A stretch of 64,000 bases of DNA from Anoplopoma fimbria (GCF_027596085.1 NC_072456.1:19648718-19712717), one strand, 5' to 3'. Shown: positions 1-12,445, counted from the stretch's first letter. The notes: generated by a model from the sequence alone, not told the origin. A program made the numbers and translations.

Positions 1-552
1 CTGCACCAGATGTAATTAAGCACTCATTGATTAGTCAGACGGCTGTCTGCTGACAATGACTTACATAGTCAAAGAAATTCCCCGGGGGTGACAAGTGTTT
101 AATGGGGTCCATTGATAAGCACAACTCATAGACTCATCTGGCTTCACAATCAATTCACTCAATACAATCCAACTTATATGGCAGACTGGAGGACAGATAT
201 GCACATAATGGTTTTTCTGTCAGTGAGGGATCAAATAGTCAAGGCCTTTTGAGACGTACCGTATTTTCCGCACTATAAGGCGCACTTAAAAGCCTTTAAT
301 TTTCTCAAAAAACGACAGTGCGCTTTATAATCCGGAGCGCCTTATATATGGATTAATTCTGGTTGTGCTTACTGACCTCGAAGCGATTTTGTGTGGTACA
401 CGGCGCTCTGTCAAAATGTTTTAGTACGACTTTGGTAAACTACAAAGCCGCACCGCTTGCAGCATTACGGCCACCGTAGTCAGGAGCGTCGCGGAGTAAT
501 ACATACTGTGCTTCACCATAATATTACAGTGTGTGTGTATAAGGACCCCAAA

Positions 553-702
553 ATGGCACCGGTCAAGAGACACGCTTACGACGCGGACTTCAAACTCAAG
601 GCTGTCAGTCACGCAGTAGAACATGGGAATAGAGCAGCTGCGAGAGAATTCAACATTAATGAATCAATGGTACGGAAGTGGAGGAAGCAAGAAGATGTGT
701 GA
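553..702 (+). CDS. 49-aa pogo-transposase N-terminal helix-turn-helix fragment
   Basis: The ORF starts MAPVKRHAYDADFKLKAV and continues through EHGNRAAAREFNINESMV and RKWRKQEDV to a stop. This resembles the Brinker/CENP-B-like DNA-binding domain at the N terminus of pogo-type transposases and of the POGK protein (RxYDxxFKL...GNRAAAREF...VRKWRKQ). The family's second HTH and the DDE nuclease are absent, so it cannot catalyse transposition. The start at 553 is chosen because similarity begins there; an upstream in-frame ATG at 457 adds residues with no resemblance. A polyadenylation-type AATAAA lies 51 bases past the stop (753-758). It is a broken transposase relic, but its DNA-binding unit is intact on paper. 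Whether it is expressed is unknown. Confidence 0.7.
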   Translation: MAPVKRHAYDADFKLKAVSHAVEHGNRAAAREFNINESMVRKWRKQEDV

Positions 703-752
703 ATACGCTCATTAACGTTTGAACAATGTTGAGAGTTATTGTGAACACGTTT

Positions 753-758
753 AATAAA
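753..758 (+). promoter_or_regulatory. AATAAA polyadenylation-like signal inside the pogo element
   Basis: AATAAA lies 51 bases downstream of the HTH ORF stop and is followed by a short (GACT)n tract. It would make the deleted element a compact ORF plus polyA unit. Hexamers are common in AT-rich DNA, so functional use is a guess. Confidence 0.35.
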
Positions 759-1893
759 GTTTGACTGACTGACTGACTGTTTTGTTTCGCTTAATGCGCC
801 TTATAGTCCGGTGCGCCTTATATATGAAAAAAGATCGAAAATAGACCATTCATTGACAGTGCGCCTTATAATCCAGTGCGCCCTATAGTGCGGAAAATAC
901 GGTATGTATTTTTGTTTCTCCGTGTTGCTATCCTTTACTTCTTTTTTTTTGTCTCGAATATCAGACATTAAATAAGTATAAAAAACCCTATTGTACAGTG
1001 TGACAATATTAGTAAATCACATTTTATGAATGTCCTATCTAACCTACTCATGTATACCAATAGCTTCTGAAGTTACAAGGCAATCTTCTCGCACATTTCT
1101 TCAGATGTCTTAAGTAATTGAAATAGTTGAGTATTGTATTTGTCTACTATATCTCCTATTTACTGTTTTCACTCGACATCGTATTCACTCAATATAATCT
1201 TCTTAATTCAAAATACAATGTTTACAGATTATTCTGTGTTGTTAGTTTGGTGGTTAATTATGCAGTACAATATCTGACACGCTAAACTATGAAGTTAGAG
1301 GAGTGAACGCTCACTACTGTCCTGATCATCATCAGAGATAAGTCAAAAGTAGGTCAATACCTGGGTTTGTGCTTTAACCAACACTTTCTCTAAATTAAGA
1401 CTTCCACCTCTGACATTAAAGACCTCATAGAATCGCTCAAGCACTTCATGGACTAGCAGATTTTAAATCACCCCTCAGTAATGGTAATTGATGAAGAAAT
1501 ATTTCCTTTATCGTCGAGACAAAGCAATGAAAAAGCGAGAAAAATGGCTGACAGGAGATAAGTAATGAGGATAAATGTCGTAGAAAATATTTCCACTGTT
1601 CACTGATGATGAAAGTCTCGTTGTTTTTCCCTTTTTTTTTTCTCCCCCCTTTAATTTTCTCGTTCCTTTCTTCCAACACTGAACAGTGTATTAAATCGGT
1701 CCGGCCTTATCTTCTCCCAGAAATGGTCATGTTGCTGCTGCACAGTCCCTCTGAAGAATGACTGATTAGTCGTAGCCGAAGCAACATTTACAGAGCAAAG
1801 ACAGAGAGATAGAAGCGTAGAGCAAGAGGGAGAGATGGCTGGGAAGAGGACAAGAAATAAGGGAGTACAGAAGAAAATAATAATATGAATACT

Positions 1894-1908
1894 GGGGGGG
1901 GGGGGGGC
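1894..1908 (+). repeat. poly-G tract (15 bp)
   Basis: Uninterrupted run of 15 G. Similar 12-base G runs occur at 9773-9784, 41045-41056 and 54997-55008. Such tracts are prone to length error and may form G-rich structures. Confidence 0.9.
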
Positions 1909-2837
1909 TGGTTGGGAGAGAACGCAGTCAAGCTTGTCAGAAGATATTTATATACTCCAGAGTGCCCCATGAATCAGGATAGTTGAGTTTCCATTGATTA
2001 AAGAAGAGGGAAACGTTTTTACAATCAAGCTAGATGCTCAGAATGAGTGGCTTTAAGGAGGCCGGAGCTCGCTGCAGTATACAGCTCTCTGCCTCCCTCT
2101 CTCTGATGGAGCAACCCAGAAGGAGAGCCAGGAAAAATGGAAATAATCTTTTTTTATCTTTTTTTTATCTTTTTTTTCTTCATTCAACATGATCATAATT
2201 CAGATATCTCTTTCCTTTCACGCAAGGATGTTTCTCAGAATTGTGCACTCATACGGTTTTCGATGTTGCACATGAACTGTATTTAGTTTTCTTGCGTATC
2301 TCACCAGCCAAAGATTGCTCTAAATCTTATGGGCTTTCCAAAACAAGATCCATTCGTCTGAGTGGGAGGGAGCACTCCTGACATCTGATGTATTGAGAGG
2401 CACTCCCAGTCTCTATGTCTCTCTTACATGTCCTTGGCAGCGGAGAAGCTTCACTGCTCAAATCACTAAATGGCCTCTCCAGTTTCCCTTTTAGCAGTTT
2501 TCTCTTCTCTCTCTTTCTTTTAAGAGTGGAGTATGGAGATAAATTTGAGTTGTCCAGGGACCGTTGGCAAGACCTTTGCTTTTGATTTATGCTATTTATT
2601 GGCCATTTGTATCCATAAGAGATTACTCTTTATTATTATTGTGTTTTTTATTATCGCCATGTCCTATCTCTGGCTTTCTTCGGGCATATTTTGTCGGTTT
2701 TATGTCCTTTTTTGTGCCATATCATGTCATGTGAGTTGGGATGTGTTATATTCGTTTGACCCTGAGGGGACACTTCCCAACAGGGGCAATGCTTAGCACA
2801 AAAACCTGCATGCAGTTTCTATAAAGCAACTGTATAT

Positions 2838-3408
2838 TTTAATATGGATCAAGACCACTTTTTTAAGTTCTCGGTCTCAGACTCGGGATTTTATTTCAAG
2901 ATCAGTCAAGACCACATCTGCTGGATTGTCACTAAATTGCCTGTGCATCGTTTGATTAATTTGTTAACATCATTACTGTGTTTGCTGATAGAAAACAAAG
3001 GAACTTTACCGCACATAAAATTCCCCTCTGCAATGCCTTTTGATTATTTTATCAATACACTTTTCCTGGTACACTAATACATACACACATATACATTATA
3101 TATGGCAATAAAAGAGGCGAATAAAGGGAAGTCTTCATTTTTATTCTGTGGGTGTTTTTATGGGCATGTGGATCTTTCCGAGCAATTTCGTGAGTGCCTC
3201 AGTGGTTTGCATGTTCCACATTTAATTTCAAGCATGTCATGCGGTGTGGAACATGCCCCGGTCTAGACTTGATTTGCCCTCGCCCTGTCTTTGTCTTGAT
3301 CTTGACTTGGTCTCAACCCCTCAAAGTCTTGATCTTGTCCTGGTCTCGATACACTCTGATCTTCGTCATGATTTGGTCCGTGTGTAGGTGGTCTTGACTA
3401 CAACACTG
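2838..3408. mobile_element. non-autonomous DNA transposon with TCAAGACCAC ends
   Basis: TCAAGACCAC at 2849-2858 is matched by its reverse complement GTGGTCTTGA at 3388-3397, which is followed by CTACAACACTG, a typical right end of this repeat. Internal blocks of 'GGTCTTGA/CTTGACTTGGTCTC' type recur at 2860-2890 and 3265-3370. I recognise it as a common teleost interspersed repeat. The left end appears eroded. No coding capacity is visible; ORFs inside are incidental. The superfamily is not determined. Confidence 0.55.
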
Positions 3409-4354
3409 ATTGGTGACATTTTGCTAGCTCTGGCTAACATAATACTTTAAGCTAGCACCTTGCTGATCGATACTGCGCATGTGCAACCGTCAACAGAGAT
3501 GAGAAAGAAGCGAGATAGCCTTCTCGTTAGCTACTTCTATCAAAGACTTGGGATTTACGGAACAGGTAGTAAGTGACACAAGTTGTTATTCCTGTGTAGC
3601 ATAAGTGAGCTGACAAATCATAGGAATACGTGATATCCGATCCGTGCATAGACTTGGAATTCGCCCATACCTGATCTTGAATTTTAGACTGAATTGGAGG
3701 CTTTTGCAATACTAGTATTAGAAACAACTCTAGTTAAAAGGCAACTGTGGCTAACAAGTCATTTTAACTTAAAAGGTTATTTCAGTGTTATACTTCTGCT
3801 TATAGCTTACCTTTTGTTTGTTATCTTAATTTGATTGTCTGAGCAGAACAAACCAAAGGTGGTCAATGTGAAAATGACAATAACTGCACACAGCATCTAT
3901 CTTCCTTTATCACATGGCTTCACGTGTGCTTGACTGAGTGCTCTGCCATGGGAGGTGAGAAGTGATATCAGTAGGATTGCACGGAATGCAGAGCAAATGA
4001 AACAGAGCGATAATCCCGTCTGACACTCGGGCCTGTTGCATACGGCCACGTTTAATCACTGAGTGAACACATTGGCTCAGTGGCCGTGGTCGGAGATGCC
4101 TCCTCTGCCAGGAAGTAGTACAAACAACCTCGGCGTTTTGTAAGTTAATTGTTGATGATTCCGATATGAGCTTTGCATGGGAGAAAACGGCCAGCACCTC
4201 ATCTTCTCAAAATGTCACCAAATGCTAGCAGCAGCAGCAAGCATGTTTTGGACTTTTTCAGTAATGAAAGGATTTGATTATCAACTGTATACACGGTGTG
4301 GCTGTGCGATTTGGAAAGGTTAAGGGGAGGAATATTTAGACCCTGGATTTGTTT

Positions 4355-4379
4355 AAAAAAAAAAAAAAAAAAAAAAAAA
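4355..4379 (+). repeat. poly-A tract
   Basis: About 25 uninterrupted A. No retroposon body was recognised immediately 5' of it, so it is called only as a homopolymer. Confidence 0.9.
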
Positions 4380-5351
4380 GCCTTTTTGTTACAAACAAAT
4401 TGGCGCTGTTGTTACTTCCCCTGTATTTAAGGATGTGGTTTGACACGAACAGGTTTAACTTTGTTGGCGTTTTTAAATCCCAGCTTCAGGCTATTTTGTC
4501 TTCTAAATGTATGTTGGAGCATCACTACTCCTTGGCTCAGGGCCTGCCTCTAGCATCTCCATACAAGTGTGCCGTAAGTGAAAATTACTGCAACCAGGTT
4601 TCGGCATTGCACTAGTGGCGCTCGCGGACAAGGCTCCGGTGATTCATCCAGTAATTCATTTCCAAGCAATTCCTGACACCATAAACACAGACGTCTCATT
4701 TTTCATCCCAGTCAACACTGCACGGTTTGGGAAAATGGCGAGGATTTGTAATGCTTTACCAGTTCGTGTTTCTCAAGATGCCTGTGTTTATTTTGCTGAT
4801 TTATTTAGAAAACCTCTCGGTGAGATGAGCTTCATTGGTGTGCCAGGGTTTGTTTGATAACACAAATTCATGTACAGAATATGCTTCTACAGTGAAGGGT
4901 GAAATACTGATAGGAGCAGAATTTTGATATTATACATTTTGGTCTGAATCCAGGCAGCTATATTGTAGGTCTACTGCTCAAAGTAAACAGCATTGAAATT
5001 CACTCCTCGGGGGCAAATGCTGTTATCCCGATTCTTTTTCGGTGGACATTTCAAACAGTTCTTAATAGTGAACATGTTGGAATGTGCTGTAGTTTTTACA
5101 GACTAAAGTAATATCTATTTGTTTGAGAGGTTCTCAGATGTTTAGCCTTATTTTCAAAATATACTGTTTACTGTATTTACAGTGTTTACTAGTGGATAAT
5201 CACACATAAAGGAAATCATCTCTACTTGAATCTTTAGTGCAACTATAACAGATTACATGAAAAATGTTTCTAAAGATGAAAGCTCTTGCAGTTAAAAAAC
5301 AAACATTTGGAGAAAAAGTTCAACTACAATTTCCACAGAGTATTATATTAA

Positions 5352-5445
5352 AGATAAGTAAATAAGATAAGATAAAACTTTGTTTATCTCGATGCAACAG
5401 TTGTGATACAAAGAGGGAAAAGTGTAAAGAGTGCAACGATAACAA
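5352..5445 (-). repeat. possible LINE 3'-tail fragment with (GATAA)n
   Basis: 'AATAAGATAAGATAAAACTT' is followed by a diverged 'TGTTTATCTCGATGCAACAGTTGTGATACAAAGAG' type sequence. Tandem GATAA next to a 'ctttattgatc'-like segment is how reverse-oriented 3' ends of teleost CR1/L2-type retroposons often look. The copy is short and diverged, so the class is tentative. Confidence 0.3.
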
Positions 5446-5700
5446 AATGTGCAAATAAGAAAACTTTCATGAAATAGCGTTCTTGGATTTTTTTGGCAAT
5501 TTGGGAGCAATGAAATCACCTTAAAAAACACAATATTGTCATTTTTATGACTTCTTAAAGAATCTTTGGTAAATTGCAAACAGTTGCTTATTAACACATC
5601 CAGACATGCATCACAATTAGCTTAACCTGGAGTCTTGGCTGTGGTCATGAATCTCAGTCCAATATTCTCTCTTTTAGCTCCGTTTTGGTCTGAACCCAGC

Positions 5701-5729
5701 CATGGTCTCCATGGTGTCTGGAGACCATG
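5701..5729. repeat. short perfect hairpin
   Basis: CATGGTCTCC at 5701-5710 and its exact reverse complement GGAGACCATG at 5720-5729 are separated by 9 bases. Confidence 0.7.
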
Positions 5730-5863
5730 TGATGATGATGAGAGCTGTTAGAGTAAATTAAAAGTAGCACATTGGCGAATTTCAGACGTGTTTGGTTGCT
5801 GATGAAAGGATTTAGCATGTGTCACGTTGAAGATGATGTCACGTGAATTCATGAAGCATCTAT

Positions 5864-5902
5864 GTTGCTATGTTGCTACGTTGCTACGTTGCTACGTAGC
5901 TA
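5864..5902 (+). repeat. short (GCTACGTT)n tandem repeat
   Basis: About four to five copies of a GTTGCTAC-type octamer (GCTATGTT, GCTACGTT, GCTACGTA). It is too short to be more than local slippage. Confidence 0.6.
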
Positions 5903-7559
5903 CTGAAACATTATAAGAGAAAGACCTGCCGTTTGAAAGTAAGTAGCACTAGGAGACAAATGGTGACATAATATTGCTAGATACAACACACCCTCAAACA
6001 AGTCTTTTAGAGAAATATATAACAATCACTAAAATGACATGAGAAATTATTTCCAAACACTCCTTTCTGTGGTCGAGCAGGATTTTTGTAACAATACTAA
6101 ACTGTTTTTTTTTTTTACTTTTAATTTAACAACTCCACTCCACTTACTGAGATTGTCTCCCAGTGCTTCAGTTCTTAAGGGTACATCCCATCCTACTCCC
6201 ATCATGATTTTAACCACAAAGTTATGCAGATATGTCAAGATACAAAGACGTTTGGAGTCCTTAGTTTCTCAATGAAGTCATCCCAGTTATGATCTCTGCA
6301 TCATCACTCAGGCTTCATCAGGAACCTCCTTCTGTGATGGTAAAACTTCATCCCAAAAAGCTCCCTGCGCTCTTCATCAATGATGAATTATGTCAAAATT
6401 GAATTACCAAATTATGTCTCTTAATCTCCCATATCGGATGGTATAAAAAGGGATTATCTTGTCATAGGATGGATTACTTTTATGTTATATGTTATAAAAA
6501 AAAGATATATATATTTTTACTTTGTGAATTTTTACATCTCTATCCTAATTTCTCTTAATTGCACGATGGTTTGGGTGCTGTGCCTGGAAAAATGCTTGCT
6601 GAAAGACTCCTTGATCCTCTGCCAAGGCTTTTGAATGGCATTCAGTAATGCCTTTTCCTGCTTTTCTTTTTTTTTTTTTCCTTTCTGAAAACCTGGCATT
6701 GCATTGACAGTAGCAGCACTTAATATAATTCCCTAGATTGGAAAGCCGTTTCACAATGAGAGATTTCCTCTGCGTGGCTCCTAACTGTTAAAAAAACCCA
6801 CCCTTGGATTTACAGACCTCCTCTCTCCTGATTTGCTCAACTCTGGGATTCACTCTTGCCACTTCACCTTTTAGCCTGTTAAATATGGACCGATCTGATT
6901 AGCACACACAATGGACTGGACTGGTCAATCAAATAAATACAGAAAGAGCGCCAGTGGTTAAGTAGATTACAAGAAGGATTCTTGACATTAGCGATGGAGA
7001 TCAAGTGTTTTAAGTATGGGCAGTGGTCCGGCCTTAGAACAAATACAGCCGATTTTATTGCTGTACTGGATTAACTGGGCGGTACTTCATTTGAGAAACT
7101 GCAGTCCACTTTGGGGTGATTTGTTTGCTCTAGAATGACAGGACATAGGCGCTGGAAAGAAAAACAGTTGCTTTTTGTCTGGCTCTCCTTCATTTTTCGA
7201 TGACCGGCGTTTTCTGTTCTTCCTTGATTTTGTTTTTCTTTTCTTGCTGACCTATTGGTTATTGGCCAGTGATTTCTTGCCTCCCTTGTTTCTCTTCTTT
7301 TCTTGCATCGGCTCGCTGTGTTCCTGAACTCATTACAGAGCAATCAGCCCCAGGCGTTGAAGTGTGCACCCAGAGGGAGCAATAACTGTAAATAAACACT
7401 ACTGCAGGCTCTCCGATAACATGTTACCAAGATGATAACAGCCCTTCTTAGCAGGCCTGTTGACCTTCTCCTTGCCTTAGGCTTGCCAAGGACTCCTCAG
7501 CTCCCCGCACTTTTATCTCCTAACTCTCCTCCACCACTGGAGCCCGCTGGAAAGATTAC

Positions 7560-7920
7560 TACTGAGGAAGAGAGGAAAGGGAAGGAGGGAGTTGCATCAA
7601 GAGAATATAGAGAAGAGGAGAAGAGAAAAAAAGCGATGAGGGAGAGAGTGCTTGGAGGAGAAGACACAAAACGAGATAGAACAACAAAGAGTCGACCTGG
7701 GCAGTTGTCCCGCTGCCATCGCCGCCACCTCCTCTGTCCCTTCCCAGTCTTTGTAGGGCTCAACATAATTAACTTGTTAAAAGATAGCATGAAATTGGAA
7801 CAGACTCGTTTGCCACCAACACACAGGACTCACCAAAAGCAAAAGATAAAGAGAGAGAGAGAGAGGGGGAGAGTGACGGACAGATGAGTAGACAGAAAAT
7901 AAGTGTAAGAGAGAGGATGA
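7560..7920. repeat. purine-rich low-complexity stretch
   Basis: A GA-rich region (GAGGAAGAGAGGAAAGG type, with a pure GA run near 7850-7865). The open frames on both strands here have the biased K/R/E/G or S/L/F composition expected of such DNA and are not called as genes. Confidence 0.5.
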
Positions 7921-9240
7921 GAACTGAGGGAAGGCGGTTTCCAAATTCTGATAAAAACAGCATCCAACCAGCTAACAAACTGGTTTAGGCTTGAGAAACA
8001 GATGAAAGTAAAGATTTCAATTCCTCATGGTTCACTCTCCAATACTAATGCAGAGTGTCTGACAGTAGCATGTCCAGAGCTGTGGGGCTAACGCACTGTC
8101 TGGATGAGATTGATAATACAATTAAGCCAGTTCCAGTATGAATGCATCACTATGACCCATTACCACACCAACCTCTTCAGATGGAGCGTACCAGTCTAGC
8201 TCTAGGGCCTTTTGGACGGAACAAAATACAATTATAAAAAGGGCTAGCTAGAAAATGTGTTCTCTTTAGAATGTGCAGGCAGGCCTGTACATCATCAGAT
8301 ATGTGTGGGCCGCCTGCATATCTCACTGCTGTCCCCGGGCCCAGTTTTCTTCATATTGAAACGAGGAGCTCACTGGAGCGTAGTCGGACTCATAACAAAA
8401 TGTTTTTTTTTTTTTTTCTTCTCCCTTATTGTCCCCTCTTATTGTTTGCTCTTATCCTGATTTTGTTGTGTATTAAGATTATTTTCACAATTTTCAACAT
8501 TATGTTTACAAATACACAATCACTTATTGTGTGCGTGTGTGTGAGTGTCTGTCTTGGGCTATATAACATATCAGACCAGATTGTTTTAGATATTACATTT
8601 AAATTAAATTATGTCTTTACATTCAGACAATATTGTGGACAGGAAAATATAATATAATATGTTTTTTAAACAGATCATGTTCTAAAGTGCGATGAAGATA
8701 TTTACATTTCAAAAGTTAGTAATAGAGTATTGTTATGGTTTGTCGCTGAGGTGTTTCCCTTAGAGCCCTGTGGTTTGTTTGAGGCGATGTCTCTAATTGC
8801 TGGTGCGACTATAATTGATTGCACTAATTGATCATGCTTCGGGTGATAAACTCAGTTTGTGGTACTTATTGTCTTTGTTGGCGCTGATCATCAACAAACC
8901 GGTTATTGATCTGTTTCATGTTGAACTTAGATTAACAATGACTTAGCTCCTTTTGGAACGGTATGATTCCCTTCATGGCCTAACAGAGCGTTGCAACTCT
9001 GCCAAAGTATCTCCACATCCCAGACCTCCGACCTTCCTCGATTTGGCTAAGAATACTGAAGCCTCATATCCGACTCAGTTGAACTTTGGAATGTCCTTCA
9101 GTTCTTTAATTGGACTACAGAACAAAGGTTTCTCTTCCCGCCAAGTATTGGGCAGGAGAACTGACTAAAAGGACCCATCACTTTTTTAACTAACATATGG
9201 CGTGTAAGTATTGTTTTTAAGGTATCTTATCATCACCTTG

Positions 9241-9562
9241 AGTTTGTTAAGCAACCAGCGGAGACTCCAGGAAGTGACTCCCAAAAAATAACCTGGCACA
9301 TAAATCCGCATAAAGCCACAACTTGACATTTTAACACTTAAAACAAATAAGATATCATTTGTTAATCAGTAAGCAAATTTAGTCAGATTTAGTTCACTTT
9401 TAACATAGCCAGGCTAACTGTTTCCACTCGTTTCCAGTCTTTATGCTATGCTAAGCTACCAGGCTGCTGGCTGTGTATCGTACAGACATGGGAGTGGTAT
9501 AAATCTTCTAATCTAACTCTCTGTAATGAGCACATTTTTCAAAAAGTTTAACTTATCCTTTA
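9241..9562. mobile_element. TTAA-type MITE remnant
   Basis: The run from 'AGCAACCAGCGGAGACTCCA' through 'GCCAGGCTAACTGTTTCC', 'CAGTCTTTATGCTATGCTAA' and 'GACATGGGAGTGGTATAAAT' to 'TTAACTTATCCTTTAA' is the body and right end of a very common teleost interspersed repeat. It ends at a TTAA (9559-9562). The left terminus is not seen and is probably lost. It is non-coding and likely mobilised in trans. Confidence 0.6.
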
Positions 9563-10598
9563 AGGTTGACGGTCCCCAGCCTTTAAACAGTTTTAAAAAG
9601 ATTGACTGCAGTTTAGTATACCTGTTAGGTAGTTAGCTTGTGGAAACTTGGAGGTGACTTCTTTAATCTTGCCTGCAGATGAAGTGATAAGACATCAGGG
9701 GAGAAGGCAGGCTTTAAGAAGTCATGAGGCAGGAGATTGATGTTGCCTCTGTGACAACTTGCCTTCAGACGAGGGGGGGGGGGGAGGCTGGGAGAGAGAG
9801 GCAGAGAGAAAACCAGACGTTTAGCTGCAGGTCTAAACTGAGACCCCTTCACTATGGCTGCCGCTGCTGGCTGCCTGGAATCAATTCTATCTTTATCAGT
9901 CCCCCTCTTCTGTGTCCAGGTATCCTCCTCAGACCGCAGAGCAGCCGGGGGGAAAACTGATGTGTTTTCCAATAATGAAATGGAACACGGCAAAAAATAA
10001 GTTTAAAAAGGTGCCTGGCTGTGTTCCCTCAGTAGTATAGCACTCATTTAATCTCTTGTCTGGTGTTTAAACAAAGTTGTGGCTATGCCGATGTCAGTCA
10101 AAATAAATTAAATGTGCAATCTGCTGTGGGTGTGTATGTGTAGATTGTCCATTAGCAGTAGGTGTTGTTAATTATGGTAAAGTAAAACTTAATTGCTGTA
10201 CTAAACATGTATTTGTATGCAAATATATTTCATGTATTTTTCCAACATACTGTGGAGAACCTGTGTGTGAAAATATGTAAGGATTCAGGACACAACAGCC
10301 GACAGGTCTGCTAAGTAGGAAGCACTGTAACCAGAGAGTCTATTTCATTTTGAAACAACTGCCTATTACCATTCTAATGGCTGGTTGTGTGAGTGAGTTC
10401 CACCTCGGGCCTGAGGCAGGCGGGCCTGCTGCTGCTGTACGATGATCCATCTGCATGGCAGAAACCATCCATCCAGTGTATAGCTACAGGCTGAAGGCCG
10501 GCCCATTGTGTGGGCTGAGCACTGTGACTGCTCCCTCTTGTACCTCCATAATGGGATTACATTAGCCAGGTTCTTCTGCTCCCTCTCCAGCTCTCTCT

Positions 10599-10711
<113 letters not shown>

Positions 10712-12365
10712 AGGCTGTGAGCCCATGTGTGAATGACTGACTGTCCACTTGGCCACCTCGTGTTTGCACCCTGTTTACTTGCCTATGGCCCTGTGTAACG
10801 ATGCAGGTTTCATACCCATTTTACAAACATGTTTGTTTTCCGCATAAATATATAGCGTTGTGTGATTTCCACTTTTCTTGAAAAAAAAAAGAATACTCTT
10901 AAATTTGCTGTTTGTTCTTCATTTGTTTTCATGGTAGTGTGTTTGTGAGAGAGAAAGAGAGACAGAGGGAGAGGAGGAATCGAAGAGAGACAGACAAAGA
11001 TAGAGAGAGACGGAGGGTTTTGTTCAGAGTTTTCCTCAAGGAGAGGCTGTCATGTGTAAAATCTTGTTCAGAACCAGCAATTGTGTTTTGTTGGGCTGCA
11101 CCAGCAGGGCTAAGCTGTTCGTTGAAAACCAATTTGTTAATGTCTAACCGCTGCACTAGTTTTCCCTCAAGGACAAAGATTGATATTCAACATAACCTGC
11201 CAAGACACCACTGAAGAAGAATATGGAGAGTGATGATACTCAAGAGGAATTATGAAAGAGATCTCAAGGACTAGAAATCTTTTTTTTCTCCCTCTTTCTC
11301 ATCTTCTCTCAGTCTGTAGTTCATTAGCTTCACTTACATTAATACAGTCTGTCTGTTCTGTAAAGAACCAAAAATATTCCCTGACAAATCTGGCGTACTG
11401 TGCATCGCTTCTCAACATCATACAGACTCAACATAACTTATATTTGCTTTATCTATTTCAGAGGACATTTCACAGAAATCAGTTGGCCGTTTACACTAGT
11501 TAAATACTAAATGATAGGGGATTGATTAAAAGGGTCAGGCTACCAGCCCACCAAAGCGTTTGAATCTGGAGGTAGCCACCATAAAATTAAAACGGGGATC
11601 AATGGCATGTCATATCTCGCTGCTCCGCGGGCTGAACATGTAATTCTAACGTTGAAGCTGCAGCCATCTCTCACGTCAGGCCCTCCAGCATCGGGTTCAA
11701 TAACCCAGCCGCCCATGGCTGCTGTCTATTGCTACCCATGCTACAGTATTCAATAGCACACGGGTACTGAGTTTGGTCTCTATCTTTAGGCTCTTCTGCA
11801 GAAAACCAGCCAGTAACAGTGGTACCAGGAGTGTATACATATTAGTGTATTTCTGTTTTTTATAGAGATCCACAGCTTGTTATATAGGTATTTGAAGAAC
11901 TGTAGGAATATTTCAAATGTCTCCTTTGAAAGCACTTGGAGGAAGGAAAACGTAGTATTCATTGTCCCAAAGAGACTATGTGGTTGTTTGTCTTAGCTTC
12001 TACCTTCATTCTTATGTGGACTATTGTGTCTGACGTGGTTGTCACACAGCCTTGAAAACCTATTCACCCAACATGCATCTTTTGCATGCATGGCTTGTTT
12101 TCTTTACTAAAATTACCACAGAGTTTCAAGGCAATCTTTTTTGAGGAGGAAGTGTTCATGCTGCTTGGTGACAATGTTATCACATGGCAGTCCAGGAAAT
12201 GTCACCCCTTCAGTTTGAGCAGTAAACAGTTCGGAGACTGTGCTATCTCTCTGTTCCCATACCGCCGTGTCCACACTAGAATTTTTTTTTTTTTCTTTAG
12301 ACAGACTTGCAGGCAGACTGTCTGAAATCTCTGGTATAAAAGAAGTATGGGGATCAGTGTTTTCA

Positions 12366-12445
12366 GATTTCAAGAAAAAAGTTGCATTTTACGAGGAAAA
12401 AGTTATTTTATTATGAAAACAAGTCATTGTATTACAAGAAAAGGG
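12366..12445. repeat. degenerate 'AAGTTATTTTATTACGAGAAA' low-complexity repeat
   Basis: Three or four diverged copies of a roughly 20-base AT-rich unit (TTACGAGGAAAAAGTTAT, TTATGAAAACAAGTCAT, TTACAAGAAAA). Similar short tandem arrays are common in fish introns. Confidence 0.45.

Larger units (their letters stand above)
259..902 (+). mobile_element. pogo-type (Tc1/mariner superfamily) non-autonomous transposon, 644 bp
   Basis: Terminal inverted repeats begin CCGTATTTTCCGCACTATAA at 259 and end with the reverse complement at 902; I count 26 of 27 bases matching. TA dinucleotides at 257-258 and 903-904 fit the TA target-site duplication of Tc1/mariner elements. Subterminal copies of 'GCGCCTTATA' recur near 340, 797 and 814 in both orientations. 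The middle encodes a short helix-turn-helix ORF but no DDE transposase domain, so this is an internally deleted copy that would need a transposase supplied in trans. The superfamily is inferred from the TA duplication, the TIRs and the ORF similarity. Confidence 0.85.

Noticed and set aside
457..552. Extended N terminus of the pogo HTH ORF from the ATG at 457
   Set aside because: Residues before 553 show no similarity to pogo transposases, and the family-like start is MAPVKRH.
4355..4379. Processed pseudogene ending in poly-A
   Set aside because: No coding-like sequence or duplication was recognised upstream. It was kept only as a homopolymer; likewise 49171-49192 and 43342-43371.
7432..7887. 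151-aa open frame on the + strand
   Set aside because: It is rich in K/R/E because of GA-rich DNA. There is no recognisable domain, no splice logic, and a competing frame on the other strand.
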